A stretch of 64,000 nt of DNA, taken from Xanthobacteraceae bacterium. GTDB taxonomy: Bacteria; Pseudomonadota; Alphaproteobacteria; Rhizobiales; Xanthobacteraceae. A program made the position numbers and the translations under genes. The stretch is taken from NCBI GenBank assembly GCA_022841625.1, contig JALHRD010000012.1, positions 62,001-126,000 of the forward strand, read 5' to 3'. Positions 1 through 9,474 of this stretch are shown in pieces; the first letter of the stretch is position 1, and every line of letters starts with the position of its first letter. The notes under the pieces were generated by a model, which saw only the letters and a program-made list of their open reading frames with translations, made no database searches and was not told where the DNA came from.

Positions 1-605
1 GCCGGGAACGCCGCGGTCGGGCAGATGTCGAGGCAGGTGCGACAGCTTCCGCAATGGTCGGGCTCGGGCGCGTCCGGCGGCAAATCGAGCGTCGTGAAGA
101 TCGCGCCGAGAAACAGCCAGGAGCCGAATTGGCGCGAAACCAGATTGGTATGCTTGCCCTGCCAGCCGAGACCGGCTTGTTCGGCCAGCGGCTTTTCCAT
201 CACCGCGGCGGTATCGACGAACACTTTGACGTCGCCGCCGGCCGTTGCTGTCAGCCAACGGGCGATCGCCTTCAGGCGTTGCTTGATGAGGTCGTGATAG
301 TCGTCACCCTGCGCGTAGACCGAAATCGCGCCGTGGCTGCGACGGTTGAGGATCGCGAGCGGGTCGGCATCGGGACCGTAGTTCATGCCGAGCATCACGA
401 CCGCGCGCGCATCCGGCCACAGCAGGCGTGGATCGCTGCGCCGGGCAGCGGTGGTTTCCATCCACTGCATGTCGCCGTGCTGGCCATCGGCCAGAAATTG
501 ACGCAGGCGATCCTGCGCCAACGGGATGGAGTCCGGGCGCGTCACGCCGACTGCATCGAAACCATGCGCGCGCGCGGCATCGGCAAGCGCGGCCTTCAAC
601 GCCAC
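1..605 (-). CDS. queG: Epoxyqueuosine reductase QueG (3' end cut by window edge)
   Basis: Cobalamin- and Fe-S-dependent reductase that turns epoxyqueuosine into queuosine in tRNA, the last step of queuosine synthesis. About 201 N-terminal codons are present; the gene runs off the window at base 1. A ferredoxin-like cluster, HCGSCRTCLDICPT, is encoded near base 20-60 on the complement, preceded by the family segment around residues 55-75 (PDARAVVMLGMNYGP). The start chosen is a GTG at 605 giving VALKAALADAARAHGFDAVG, which matches the usual QueG N-terminus. It lies 8 bases after the stop of the upstream GST gene, so the two are probably co-transcribed. The C-terminal HEAT-like part cannot be seen. 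Confidence 0.9.
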   Translation of the reverse strand, partial: MALKAALADAARAHGFDAVGVTRPDSIPLAQDRLRQFLADGQHGDMQWMETTAARRSDPRLLWPDARAVVMLGMNYGPDADPLAILNRRSHGAISVYAQGDDYHDLIKQRLKAIARWLTATAGGDVKVFVDTAAVMEKPLAEQAGLGWQGKHTNLVSRQFGSWLFLGAIFTTLDLPPDAPEPDHCGSCRTCLDICPTAAFP

Positions 606-613
606 GGGATTCG

Positions 614-1306
614 CTAGAAGTCCAGGTCGGCGTAGGTCTTTGACGGGGGAACGCCGGCGATCGTCTCGGCCAGCAGCGGACGGAACGACGGCCGCGACTT
701 CAGCCGCGCGTACCAGTTCTTCGCGGGTTCGTCTTCGATCCACGGCACATCGCCCAAATAATCGACCGTCGAAAGATGCGCCGCGGCGGCCAGGTCGGCA
801 TAGGTCAGCGCGCTGCCGGCAAGCCAGTCACGCGTTCGCAACAACCATCCAATATAGGCAAGATGATAGCGAATGTTATGGCGGGCGGCGCGGAGAACTT
901 CGGTGTCCGGGGGGCCGCCGCCGGCATCGAGCGTGAGATGGCGCTTATAAAAACGCTCGAGGGTGAGAGGGCCGCTGACCTCGGCAAAGAACTTGTCATG
1001 AAACCAGCTCATCAGACGGCGGACTTCGACCCGTTCGCCGGGCGCCCGTGGCAACAGCCGGCGGTCGCTCAGGATCGCGCCACGGGTTTCATCGACAAAT
1101 TCTGCGATGATCGCCGCGCCGGGCACCGGCGGTCGACCATCTTCGACCAGGACGGGCGTGGTGCCGGCCGGATTTAACACCAGGAAATCGTGACGGCGCT
1201 CCCAGGTGCGCTCTTCGATCAAACGCGCTTCGACGCCATATTCGTTCAACACCAGCCGCACGAAGCGCGAGTGCGGGCAAAAGGTATGGTGAAACAAAGT
1301 AGGCAT
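614..1306 (-). CDS. Glutathione S-transferase family protein
   Basis: 230-residue cytosolic GST-fold protein. Residues 1-80 form the thioredoxin-like domain, starting MPTLFHHTFCPHSRFVRL, with a CPHS motif at the usual glutathione-activating site. The cis-proline region is TTPVLVEDG, followed by an acidic ExxDE segment (AEFVDETRG). Residues 95-220 are the helical C-terminal domain, containing LAGSALTYADLAAAAHLS, the conserved N-capping/hydrophobic staple region. Substrate cannot be told from sequence. It is the first gene of a two-gene unit with queG. The region upstream (1307-1565) is shared with the divergent uppP. Confidence 0.85.
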   Translation of the reverse strand: MPTLFHHTFCPHSRFVRLVLNEYGVEARLIEERTWERRHDFLVLNPAGTTPVLVEDGRPPVPGAAIIAEFVDETRGAILSDRRLLPRAPGERVEVRRLMSWFHDKFFAEVSGPLTLERFYKRHLTLDAGGGPPDTEVLRAARHNIRYHLAYIGWLLRTRDWLAGSALTYADLAAAAHLSTVDYLGDVPWIEDEPAKNWYARLKSRPSFRPLLAETIAGVPPSKTYADLDF

Positions 1307-1565
1307 GGAATGTCCCGAACCCGATGGGCGAACGATCGAACCGTCACGCGCGCTTTGTTACCGATTTCGGACGAGCAACGCCATCGGCATCATGATACTT
1401 GATCGCCGCTGGAGTGATGCGGGTTTTCCACGGAGATTTCCGGCCTTTTTTCGTTGCCAGTCCGTTGCCGTTGCGGGAAAACCGGTAGCGGCGATTCCCC
1501 ACTTCAAAGCGTGACCGGGTCCGCCGGTAGCCGCTCTCGCCAATTCTCCGGTGGAGTTTCCTCCG

Positions 1566-2372
1566 ATGCCGCTTGATGTGTTCAAGGCTTTTGTTCTCGG
1601 CGTGGTCGAGGGATTGACCGAGTTTCTGCCGGTGTCCTCGACCGGCCACTTGTTGCTGCTCGAACGGTTCTTTGGATTCGACGACGAACAGTTCGGCAAG
1701 ACCTTTGTGGTCTTGATCCAGCTCGGCGCGATTTTGGCGATCCTCTCGATTTATTTTTTGCGGCTGTGGAAGATCGCGCTTGGCATGTTCAGCGATCCCG
1801 CGGCCCGCCGCTTTGTCATCGGCGTGCTGATTGCATTCTTGCCAGCGGCCGTCATCGGGGCGGCCGGGCACAGCTTCATCAAAGGCGTGTTGTTCAATGC
1901 CTGGGTGGTGTGCTTCACGCTGATTGTCGGCGGCGCGATCCTGCTGTGGGTCGACTCGCTCGATCTGAAGCCGCGCCATCGCGATGCAACGCAGTTCTCG
2001 CTGCCGATGTATTTCATCATCGGACTGGCGCAATGCCTCGCGATGATTCCGGGCGTATCGCGCTCGGGAACCACCATCGTCTCGGGCATGCTGCTCGGCG
2101 CGAACAAACGCTCGGCGGCTGAGTTTTCGTTCTTTCTCGCCATCCCCACCATGGCGGGCGCGTTCGCCTACGATCTCTACAAAAATTATGCGCTGATGAC
2201 GGCCGACAACATAACGCTGGTCGCGATTGGCTTTGCGACGTCGTTTGTCGTGGCGTTCTTGGTCGTGAAGACGCTGCTCGATTACGTCACGCGCCACGGC
2301 TTCGCACTGTTTGCCTGGTGGCGCGTGTTGATCGGCTCGTTAGGGCTGATCGGTTTGGCGCTCGGTTATTAG
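1566..2372 (+). CDS. uppP: Undecaprenyl-diphosphatase UppP (BacA family)
   Basis: Integral membrane phosphatase that converts undecaprenyl diphosphate to the monophosphate carrier for peptidoglycan and O-antigen synthesis; its overproduction gives bacitracin resistance. The family signatures are clear: [20 protein letters not shown] near the N-terminus and the [10 protein letters not shown] phosphatase loop around residue 160-170. Several hydrophobic helices follow. The ATG at 1566 (MPLDVFKAF) is preferred over the in-frame GTG at 1551 because GGAG at 1553-1556 is well placed for it. The length of 268 residues is normal. It is convergent with the NDUFA9-type gene, with only 14 bases between stops. 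Confidence 0.93.
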   Translation: MPLDVFKAFVLGVVEGLTEFLPVSSTGHLLLLERFFGFDDEQFGKTFVVLIQLGAILAILSIYFLRLWKIALGMFSDPAARRFVIGVLIAFLPAAVIGAAGHSFIKGVLFNAWVVCFTLIVGGAILLWVDSLDLKPRHRDATQFSLPMYFIIGLAQCLAMIPGVSRSGTTIVSGMLLGANKRSAAEFSFFLAIPTMAGAFAYDLYKNYALMTADNITLVAIGFATSFVVAFLVVKTLLDYVTRHGFALFAWWRVLIGSLGLIGLALGY

Positions 2373-2386
2373 CGCGTGGCTGGCGC

Positions 2387-3379
2387 TCAGGCCCCGCCGT
2401 TTCGAGCCTTGAATTGCCCGGTCTTGCGGAATCGCCAGAGATAAGTTGGCGCGATTGCTTCCACGGTAACCGGCGCGATGCCGAGCCCTTCGAGTGTGCG
2501 CCGTTCGCGCTGGGCGGCTTCGCTCACCACATTGTCGGTCTTGAGCAGTTCGACCTGATCCGGCGTCAGCGGTGGTTTCGGCAGGAATTGCAGGAACCAG
2601 GCTTGCATCTCGGCGAGCGCATAGGGCAATGGCAGCAGCAGCCGTTCCCGGCCGATGGTGGCCAGCACGAATTGCAGGATTTCCTTGAAGGTCTTTACTG
2701 CGGGTCCGCCAAGTTCGTAGGTTGCGCCCGGCACGGTGCGGCCGTCAACCGCCTCGACAATGGCGGCTGCGACATCGCCGACATAGACCGGCTGGAACCG
2801 TGTGTGGCCGCCGCCGACCAACGGCAGCGCCGGTGCGAACCGCGCCAGCGACGCAAAGCGGTTGAAGAAATCGTCCTCCGGTCCGAACACCACCGAGGGC
2901 CGCAGGATGGTCGCCGTGGGTTTTGCGGCGAGCACGAGCTTTTCACCGACGCCCTTGCTGCGCGCGTAGACCGAAGTTGCGTTCTCGTCGGCGCCGATCG
3001 CGGAGACATGCACCAGCCGCGTTCCGTGAGCGGACGCCGCCAAAGCGACCGCTTCGGCGCCGAATGCATGCACGTGGTCAAAGCGCTGACGGCCGCGTTC
3101 AAAGAGGATACCGACCAAATTGATCAGCGCGTCGGCGCCGCGCGCGGCGGCCTCGACCGATTGCGGGTGGCGCAAATTGGCTTGCACCGCGTGGATTTGT
3201 CCGGTCCGGCCAAGCGGTTGCAGGTGGCCGGCAAGTTCCGGCCGCCGCACCGCCACGCGGATGCGGAAGCCGCGCTTGCAGAGCGCGCGGACCACGTGTC
3301 GGCCGAGGAATCCCGAACCGCCATAGACGGTGATCAGTCTGTCGGCATCGGCCTGGGTATTTTCGGGGAGGGTTTCCAT
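2387..3379 (-). CDS. Complex I NDUFA9-type NAD(P)-binding protein
   Basis: Extended short-chain dehydrogenase/NAD-dependent epimerase-like protein of the NDUFA9 subfamily, a group linked with respiratory complex I in alphaproteobacteria. The N-terminal Rossmann motif is TVYGGSGFLGRHVVRAL, followed by an active-site-like segment YARSKGVGEKLVLAA (YxxxK retained) and ILRPSVVFGPEDDFF. The reading frame stays open upstream through the antisense of tRNA-Leu, but the ATG at 3379 (METLPENTQADADR) gives the normal length of 330 residues and avoids the tRNA. Catalytic activity is not established for this subfamily; a structural or assembly role is equally possible. Confidence 0.85.
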   Translation of the reverse strand: METLPENTQADADRLITVYGGSGFLGRHVVRALCKRGFRIRVAVRRPELAGHLQPLGRTGQIHAVQANLRHPQSVEAAARGADALINLVGILFERGRQRFDHVHAFGAEAVALAASAHGTRLVHVSAIGADENATSVYARSKGVGEKLVLAAKPTATILRPSVVFGPEDDFFNRFASLARFAPALPLVGGGHTRFQPVYVGDVAAAIVEAVDGRTVPGATYELGGPAVKTFKEILQFVLATIGRERLLLPLPYALAEMQAWFLQFLPKPPLTPDQVELLKTDNVVSEAAQRERRTLEGLGIAPVTVEAIAPTYLWRFRKTGQFKARNGGA

Positions 3380-3557
3380 GCGCGCAAGGCTCGCAACGAT
3401 GCTCGGGTAACCCGGCGGATCGCGACCGGCGCCGCCGCGGAGTATCTGCGCCGCGAATACAGGATCGCCGGGAGGCTGTACAGGGCTGCGGCCGCCGCCC
3501 GGCGGATCGGGGGGAAATTGACAAGCGGACAGCGCGTCCTTACCTATCGCCGTCAGT

Positions 3558-3642
<85 letters not shown>

Positions 3643-3802
3643 TTCCTTGGGGTGTTCGTTCCACCCATCGCGCGATAGTCTCGACGAGCCAATTTGCCGC
3701 CGCGACGCCGCCCCATGGTAAACATTCCGAAAATTTGGACGACGGGCCGTTGACGATCGGTCAATCGATCCGTGACACGATGCGCCGTTCTTGGGAGCCG
3801 CA

Positions 3803-4420
3803 ATGACCATCCGCTTACACCGCGGGGATCTGCCCGACCTGGCCCGCTACCGGAGCGGCAGTGTTGCGATCGACACCGAGACCATGGGTCTCGATGTGCG
3901 CCGCGATCGGCTGTGCGTGGTCCAGCTCTCGCCGGGCGACGGTTCCGCCGATGTGGTGCAGGTCGTGCCGGACGCCGCCAATGCGCCGCATCTCAAGGCG
4001 CTGTTGGCCGATGCCAAGATCGTCAAGCTGTTTCATTTTGGCCGTTTCGATATCGCGACGCTGTACCAGGCCTTCGGTGTCATGGCCCAACCGGTCTATT
4101 GCACCAAGATCGCCTCGCGACTGGCCCGCACCTACACCGACAAGCATGGCCTCAAGGATCTCGCGCGCGAACTGCTCGGCGTCGACCTGTCAAAGCAGCA
4201 GCAGCTATCCGATTGGGGCGCCAGCGATCTGACCGACGCGCAAATATCCTATGCGGCGTCCGATGTGCTGCATTTGCATGCGCTCAAGGATAAGCTCGAC
4301 ACCATGCTGGCCCGCGAAGGCCGGACCGCCCTGGCGACGGCCTGTTTTGGCTTTCTGCCGGACCGGGTTCGGCTGGACCTTGCCGGCTGGGGGCTTGAGG
4401 ACATTTTTTCTCATAGTTAA
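3803..4420 (+). CDS. RNase D-like 3'-5' exoribonuclease (short, DEDD domain only)
   Basis: DEDD-family exonuclease of 205 residues with the three metal-binding motifs in order: DTETMG (Exo I), KLFHFGRFD (Exo II) and SYAASDVLHLHAL (Exo III, DEDDy type with Tyr). There is no HRDC domain, so it is about half the length of E. coli RNase D; this short form is usual in alphaproteobacteria and acts on structured RNA 3' ends such as tRNA precursors. The ATG at 3803 is chosen because GGGAG lies at 3793-3797. It sits 108 bases upstream of lptC in the same direction; a tRNA gene lies just before it. Confidence 0.85.
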   Translation: MTIRLHRGDLPDLARYRSGSVAIDTETMGLDVRRDRLCVVQLSPGDGSADVVQVVPDAANAPHLKALLADAKIVKLFHFGRFDIATLYQAFGVMAQPVYCTKIASRLARTYTDKHGLKDLARELLGVDLSKQQQLSDWGASDLTDAQISYAASDVLHLHALKDKLDTMLAREGRTALATACFGFLPDRVRLDLAGWGLEDIFSHS

Positions 4421-4527
4421 GGGTTTTGGGTGCCGTGGCCGGGCCACATTTCTGCGCGAATGTCCCCAAAGCCGCGTTAAAGTAGCTGTTACAGCCACCA
4501 AGCTACCGACCAGCGACCGGCTCCGGG

Positions 4528-5229
4528 GTGAATCGTTTGACCATTGCCGCACCGATAGGGGCTGCGACCGCCAAAGGTGTTCTGACCGCGCGAGACCGTG
4601 ACAGCCGGCGCGCATTCCGCGCGGCGATGCGCCACAGCCGGCTGGTACGGGTGTTGCGCGTGGGGATTCCGGTTGTGATGGTTTCTGTGGCCGCAGCATT
4701 CGGCGTCTATCACTGGTTCGATCCGCTGCGGGTGCTCACGCGGCTTCCGATCAGCAATGACGGCCTGGTGATTTCGGGCACCAAGATCATCATGCGGCAG
4801 CCGAAGCTCACCGGTTACACCAAGGACGGGCGGCCATACACCGTGACCGCGCGCACAGCCGCCAAGGATCTGACCAATCCGGATATCCTTGAAATGGAGG
4901 ACATCCGGACGGTGCTTGTTGCGCCCGATGGGCGCAACGTTGAAGTCACCGCGCAGAGCGGACGCTACGACGGCAAGATCGAGCATTTGCGGCTGCTCAA
5001 TGGCGTCGTCATTAGTTCGCCGGAGTACCAGATCAAGCTGCAGGATGCATTGATTAGCGTTCGCGCGGGTACGGTTGTTTCCGAGCAACCAGTTGAGGTC
5101 AACATGCTGCAGGGAACGCTCAAAGCCAATCGGGTGGAAGTGCGCGAGTCCGGAGCAATTATCGGCTTTGAAGGCGACGTCAGGCTGCTTCTTGATCGCG
5201 AAGGTCCTCCCCGAGGGACTGTGCGATGA
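4528..5229 (+). CDS. lptC: LPS export periplasmic protein LptC
   Basis: Bitopic inner-membrane protein of the Lpt lipopolysaccharide transenvelope bridge; it receives LPS from LptB2FG and passes it to LptA. A basic N-terminus is followed by a single membrane helix (about residues 45-65, VLRVGIPVVMVSVAAAFGVY) and a periplasmic beta-jellyroll with conserved LVISGTKIIMRQPKLTGYTKDGRPY. 233 residues, starting at GTG 4528. Its last four bases overlap the lptA start (ATGA), indicating translational coupling. First gene of the lptC-lptA-lptB-rpoN-hpf-ptsN run. Confidence 0.9.
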   Translation: MNRLTIAAPIGAATAKGVLTARDRDSRRAFRAAMRHSRLVRVLRVGIPVVMVSVAAAFGVYHWFDPLRVLTRLPISNDGLVISGTKIIMRQPKLTGYTKDGRPYTVTARTAAKDLTNPDILEMEDIRTVLVAPDGRNVEVTAQSGRYDGKIEHLRLLNGVVISSPEYQIKLQDALISVRAGTVVSEQPVEVNMLQGTLKANRVEVRESGAIIGFEGDVRLLLDREGPPRGTVR

Positions 5230-5810
5230 ACCGATTCGCCGCTCAAGTCCGTCAAATTTCCCAGTTCGTTGTGGCGATCGCCGTGCTGCTGTTGGCGATC
5301 GCGACACAGGGCGGCGCGCAGGCGCCCGGCCTGTTCAAGATGCAGCCGCAGAAGCGCGACGAACCGATCTCGATCAAATCGGACAAACTCGAGGTACGCG
5401 ACAAGGACAAGATGGCCACCTTCTCGGGCAATGTTCAGATCGTTCAGGGTGAAAACGACGTACGCTGCAATGCGCTGGCCGTCTTTTACGAAGAGCAGAA
5501 AGGCAAGTCTGCTCCGAAAGCTACGCCCGATACCGACCGGGGCAGCCAACAGATTCGACGGATGGAATGCCGCGGCTCGGTGGTTTTGACGCAGAAAGAA
5601 CAGCGAGCGGTGGGCGAGCGCGCCGATTTCGACGTCCCAAACAACATACTCACGCTCACCGGAAAGGTCGTTGTGACGCGCGGCGAGGACGTGATGCGCG
5701 GTCATCGACTGATCGTCAACATGGCTACCGGCGTGGCGCAGGTCGAGTCCGGCGGCGGGCAGGTCGAAATGTTGATCAATCCGAAATCGCAGCCTAAGCC
5801 AGGTAAATAA
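5226..5810 (+). CDS. lptA: LPS transport periplasmic protein LptA (OstA)
   Basis: Periplasmic bridge protein that oligomerises between LptC and LptD to carry LPS across the periplasm. 194 residues with an N-terminal signal peptide (residues about 10-35, ending near GGAQA), then the OstA-like jellyroll: PISIKSDKLEVRDKDKMATF followed by SGNVQIVQGENDVRC, and ADFDVPNNILTLTGKVVVTRG. An extra charged insertion around residues 90-110 (EEQKGKSAPKATPDTDRG) is typical of rhizobial LptA. The ATG overlaps the lptC stop by four bases. Confidence 0.9.
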   Translation: MNRFAAQVRQISQFVVAIAVLLLAIATQGGAQAPGLFKMQPQKRDEPISIKSDKLEVRDKDKMATFSGNVQIVQGENDVRCNALAVFYEEQKGKSAPKATPDTDRGSQQIRRMECRGSVVLTQKEQRAVGERADFDVPNNILTLTGKVVVTRGEDVMRGHRLIVNMATGVAQVESGGGQVEMLINPKSQPKPGK

Positions 5811-5947
5811 AATTGATCCGTGCGCTGGCTATGGCGTTAACGAGGCTAGCTTGCCGGCTTTCCCGAAATCGCTATTGCGTGCCATATAGTGTCCGGTCGC
5901 GGATGCGGACTGGATGGCGGCAGCAAGCCGGTTGAGTCGAGGCAGAC

Positions 5948-6958
5948 GTGGTTGAAACTCCCTACGGCCGCAATTCTCGGCAGCAGTCAAAGCCGGCATC
6001 TGGCTTTTGGCGCATCGATTTGCGTTCGCTCGGCGGGCCGATCACCGCGTTTGCCAGGGTGGCACTCAATCTGCCGGAGAAGCCGTCCAAGCCGCAGCCC
6101 AAGGTGGCGGCACCGCAGCCCGTGCCAAGCGAAACACAGCGCCGGCCGCAGCCGCCGCAGCCGCAGCCGCCACAATTGCAATCGCAGCCCAGGCAGCGCG
6201 ACCAGCGACAACGGTCGATCCAAGAGCCGGAGCGCGACGATTTTCTCGGTGTGAATGGCATCGAGAAGAGCTTTGGCGGGCGCAAGGTGGTGAACGGCGT
6301 CAGCCTCTATGTGCGGCGGGGCGAGGCGGTGGGCCTGCTCGGGCCGAACGGCGCCGGCAAGACCACGGTGTTTTATATGATCACGGGGCTGATTAAGGCG
6401 GATCGAGGCCGCGTCGACCTTGACGGTTTTAATATCTCCAATTTGCCGATGTATCAGCGTGCCCGCCTCGGGATCGGTTACCTGCCGCAGGAGGCGTCGA
6501 TCTTTCGCGGATTGACGGTCGAAGAGAACATTCGATCGGTGTTGGAAATCGTCGAGCCAAATCGGCGCCGCCGCGAGGCCGAGCTCAATAATCTGCTCGA
6601 AGAATTCCATATTACGCGGCTGCGCAAAACGCCGTCGATTGCGCTCTCGGGCGGTGAACGCCGCCGGGTCGAAATCGCCCGCGCGCTGGCGTCGCGGCCA
6701 AATTACATGCTGCTCGACGAACCGTTTGCGGGCATTGACCCGATCGCGGTCGGTGACATCCAGGCCTTGGTGCGTCATCTCACCAGCCGCGGGATCGGGG
6801 TTCTGATCACCGACCACAATGTGCGTGAGACGCTCGGGCTGACCGACCGCGCCTACATCATCTATTCCGGCCAGGTGCTGATGGAGGGCCGAACCGAGGA
6901 TATCGTCAACGACCCAGAGGTTCGGCGGGTCTATCTGGGCGAGCAATTCCGCCTTTGA
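5948..6958 (+). CDS. lptB: LPS export ATP-binding protein LptB with long N-terminal extension
   Basis: ATPase of the LptB2FG LPS extractor. The ABC domain spans residues about 98-336: Walker A GPNGAGKTT, Q-loop GYLPQEASIF, signature LSGGERRR, Walker B YMLLDEPFAGIDP and switch ITDHNVRETL. Normal LptB is about 240 residues; here roughly 95 extra residues precede it, including a proline/glutamine-rich low-complexity stretch (about 50-90). The GTG start at 5948 has GAGG at 5939-5942. No better internal start is visible that would remove the extension. Similar extensions exist in other rhizobia; their role is unknown to me. Confidence 0.9.
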   Translation: MVETPYGRNSRQQSKPASGFWRIDLRSLGGPITAFARVALNLPEKPSKPQPKVAAPQPVPSETQRRPQPPQPQPPQLQSQPRQRDQRQRSIQEPERDDFLGVNGIEKSFGGRKVVNGVSLYVRRGEAVGLLGPNGAGKTTVFYMITGLIKADRGRVDLDGFNISNLPMYQRARLGIGYLPQEASIFRGLTVEENIRSVLEIVEPNRRRREAELNNLLEEFHITRLRKTPSIALSGGERRRVEIARALASRPNYMLLDEPFAGIDPIAVGDIQALVRHLTSRGIGVLITDHNVRETLGLTDRAYIIYSGQVLMEGRTEDIVNDPEVRRVYLGEQFRL

Positions 6959-7053
6959 TCCCCGTAGCGGTCTGTTAAGGCCGTCGGCAGGAACCGGTAT
7001 ACAGCGGGGGCCGAACCGGATAAGCAAGAACCGGACCACTTTTGCCGGGGCCC

Positions 7054-8562
7054 ATGGCGCTTAGTCAAAGACTGCAGATCCGACAGAGCCAGGCGCTCGT
7101 CATGACGCCGCAGCTGATGCAGGCCATCAAGCTGTTGCAACTATCGAATTTGGATCTGACCGCCTACGTCGAAAACGAGCTCGAGCGTAATCCGCTGCTG
7201 GAGCGTACCGCCGAATCAGAGGCCGAATCGGAGCGCCGCCAGACCGAAGCGGCGGCCCCCGAGCGCTCGGCTGAAGACTGGTCGGAGCGGCCGGTCGATG
7301 CCGCCGCGGCGTCGCCCCCCGACCATGCCGACCCCGCCGATCCCGTTGAGCAAAGCGGCGACGACGACGGCATCGCCGCGCGCCAGTCCGCCTCAAGCGA
7401 AGCGCCACTGGGCTATTCGGAGTGGGGCAATGCGCCCGCCGCGCGCAGCGATAACGATGATTACAATCTTGAAGCGTTCGTCTCGGCGGAGCGTACCCTC
7501 GCCGATCATCTCGCCGAACAACTCGCGATTGCGGTGGCCGATCCCGCCCGTCGGATGATCGGTCAATATCTCATCGATCTTGTCGACGAAGCCGGCTATC
7601 TCACCGGCGATCTGGCAGGCGTCGCCGAGAAACTTGGCGCTCCGCTTGCCGATGTCGAGGCCGTACTCGCCGTCTTGCAGACGTTCGAACCAGCAGGCAT
7701 CTGCGCGCGCAACCTGAAAGAATGCCTAGCGCTTCAGCTCAAGGAGCGTGACCGCTTCGACCCCGCGATGCAGGCGCTGATCGAGCACATCGACCTCCTG
7801 GCCAAACGCGACCTTGCCGCCCTGCGAAAGGCCTGCGGCGTTAACGACGAAGATATCGCGGAAATGATTGCGGAGATTCGCCAGCTTAATCCGAAGCCGG
7901 GCTTGGCGTTCGGATCGACGCTGTTGCAACCGGTTGTACCCGACGTGTTTGTTCGGCCGATGCCCAGCGGCGCTTTCATGGTCGAACTCAACTCTGAAAC
8001 CTTGCCGCGAGTGCTGGTCAATCAAACCTACTACACGCAGGTCACGCGCTCGGTGAAAAACGACAAAGAGAAATCCTATCTTGCCGATTGCTTGCAGACC
8101 GCGACTTGGCTGGTCCGCGCGCTTGACCAGCGCGCCAAGACTATTCTGAAGGTTTCCGAGGAAATCGTTCGCCAGCAAGATGGGTTCTTTGTGCACGGCG
8201 TTCAACACTTGCGGCCGCTCAATCTCAAGACCGTCGCCGAAGCAATTGGCATGCACGAATCCACCGTGTCGCGGGTTACGGCCAACAAATACATGGCGAC
8301 CACCCGTGGTATTTTCGAACTCAAATACTTCTTCACCGCATCCATTGCCTCAACCGGTAGCGGCGAGGCGCACTCGGCCGAGGCCGTGCGTCACCGCATC
8401 AAGCAAATGATCGATGCGGAAGCCGGTAACGACGTTCTCTCGGACGACACGATCGTGGAAAAGCTGAAGGCTGCCGGTATCGATATCGCGCGACGCACCG
8501 TTGCGAAATACCGCGAGGCCATGCGAATACCATCATCGGTGCAGCGGCGGCGCGAGAAGTAG
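7054..8562 (+). CDS. rpoN: RNA polymerase sigma-54 factor RpoN
   Basis: Sigma factor for -24/-12 promoters activated by enhancer-binding proteins (nitrogen, C4-dicarboxylate and other functions). Region I is the Q/L-rich activator-interacting domain, RLQIRQSQALVMTPQLMQA at the N-terminus. An acidic region II follows, then the core-binding domain with CARNLKECLALQL. The HTH lies near SRVTANKYMATTRG and the RpoN box is ARRTVAKYREAMRIP at the C-terminus. The ATG at 7054 (MALSQRLQ) is preferred to the TTG at 7042. 502 residues. It lies directly after lptB and before hpf and ptsN, the standard proteobacterial arrangement. Confidence 0.95.
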   Translation: MALSQRLQIRQSQALVMTPQLMQAIKLLQLSNLDLTAYVENELERNPLLERTAESEAESERRQTEAAAPERSAEDWSERPVDAAAASPPDHADPADPVEQSGDDDGIAARQSASSEAPLGYSEWGNAPAARSDNDDYNLEAFVSAERTLADHLAEQLAIAVADPARRMIGQYLIDLVDEAGYLTGDLAGVAEKLGAPLADVEAVLAVLQTFEPAGICARNLKECLALQLKERDRFDPAMQALIEHIDLLAKRDLAALRKACGVNDEDIAEMIAEIRQLNPKPGLAFGSTLLQPVVPDVFVRPMPSGAFMVELNSETLPRVLVNQTYYTQVTRSVKNDKEKSYLADCLQTATWLVRALDQRAKTILKVSEEIVRQQDGFFVHGVQHLRPLNLKTVAEAIGMHESTVSRVTANKYMATTRGIFELKYFFTASIASTGSGEAHSAEAVRHRIKQMIDAEAGNDVLSDDTIVEKLKAAGIDIARRTVAKYREAMRIPSSVQRRREK

Positions 8563-8682
8563 TTTGCGGCTGAGGTGGAGCCTGCGCGTTAGATGGTGGC
8601 GGCAACGCGCATTGACAGAACGAGGTGGCGTTCCTAGCTAATCTTCAAGGCCGGTTCCAACTTGCAAAAGTGGAGACGCACG

Positions 8683-9294
8683 ATGCCTTTTCGCGTTTCG
8701 GGTAAAAATATCTCCATTGGCACCGCGTTACGTGGCCGTGTCGACCAGCGGATCGCTGAGGTTACTGCAAAATATTTCGATGGCGGCTATTCTGGCCATG
8801 CCACCGTCAGCAAGGACGGCCACGGCTTTCGGACGGAATGCGTTGTTCATCTGGATTCGGGTATTGTTTTCGAAGTGGAAGCGGTCGCGGGCGATGCTTA
8901 TTCCAGCGCGGACCAAGCCGCTGAGCGCATTGAAAAACGGTTGCGCCGTTACAATCGCCGCCTGAAAGGCCGACATCCGGTGCGGGCTAACGGCAAATTG
9001 AGCGATCGGAGTGTCGAGCGCGATGGACTGGCGTCGGTCGGTGTCGTCGCGGCGCCGGAAACAGACCGCGATGAGGAAATAGCGGAGGATCACCCTGTCG
9101 TCATTGCGGAAGCGACAGCGAAGTTGAAGCGCATGTCGGTCAGCGATGCGGTGATGCAGTTAGATTTGACGAGTGCTCCGGTCGTCGTGTTCCGGCACGC
9201 CGGACACGGTCGCGCCAATCTGGTCTATCGCCGCGCCGATGGCCATGTCGGGTGGATCGATCCGCCTGCTGGTGAGCTCAAGGACGGCCATTGA
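8683..9294 (+). CDS. hpf: Ribosome hibernation-promoting factor, long form (HPF)
   Basis: Ribosome-binding protein that dimerises 70S into inactive 100S particles in stationary phase. The N-terminal S30AE domain (about 1-105: RVSGKNISIGTALRGRVDQR, then ERIEKRLRRYNRRLKG) is followed by a linker. The C-terminal dimerisation domain (about 140-203) contains VVFRHAGHGRANLVYRRADGH. 203 residues, the long type. The ATG at 8683 (MPFRVSGKN) has TGGAG at 8671-8675. Placement between rpoN and ptsN is canonical. Confidence 0.92.
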   Translation: MPFRVSGKNISIGTALRGRVDQRIAEVTAKYFDGGYSGHATVSKDGHGFRTECVVHLDSGIVFEVEAVAGDAYSSADQAAERIEKRLRRYNRRLKGRHPVRANGKLSDRSVERDGLASVGVVAAPETDRDEEIAEDHPVVIAEATAKLKRMSVSDAVMQLDLTSAPVVVFRHAGHGRANLVYRRADGHVGWIDPPAGELKDGH

Positions 9295-9474
9295 CTGCAA
9301 GCAGGGGGCTCCTTATGGTCCGCCGCCTTTGGCACAGCATCTGGAGCAATCGACGACAAGACTGGCCGCAATCGGCGCGCGTTAAGTGATTCGTTGCGTT
9401 GTCCGGCTGGTCTTTCGGCGAAACAGTACGCGTGCTCGCGATATCTGCAAATTCCACATTCTGGAACAGTTTTC

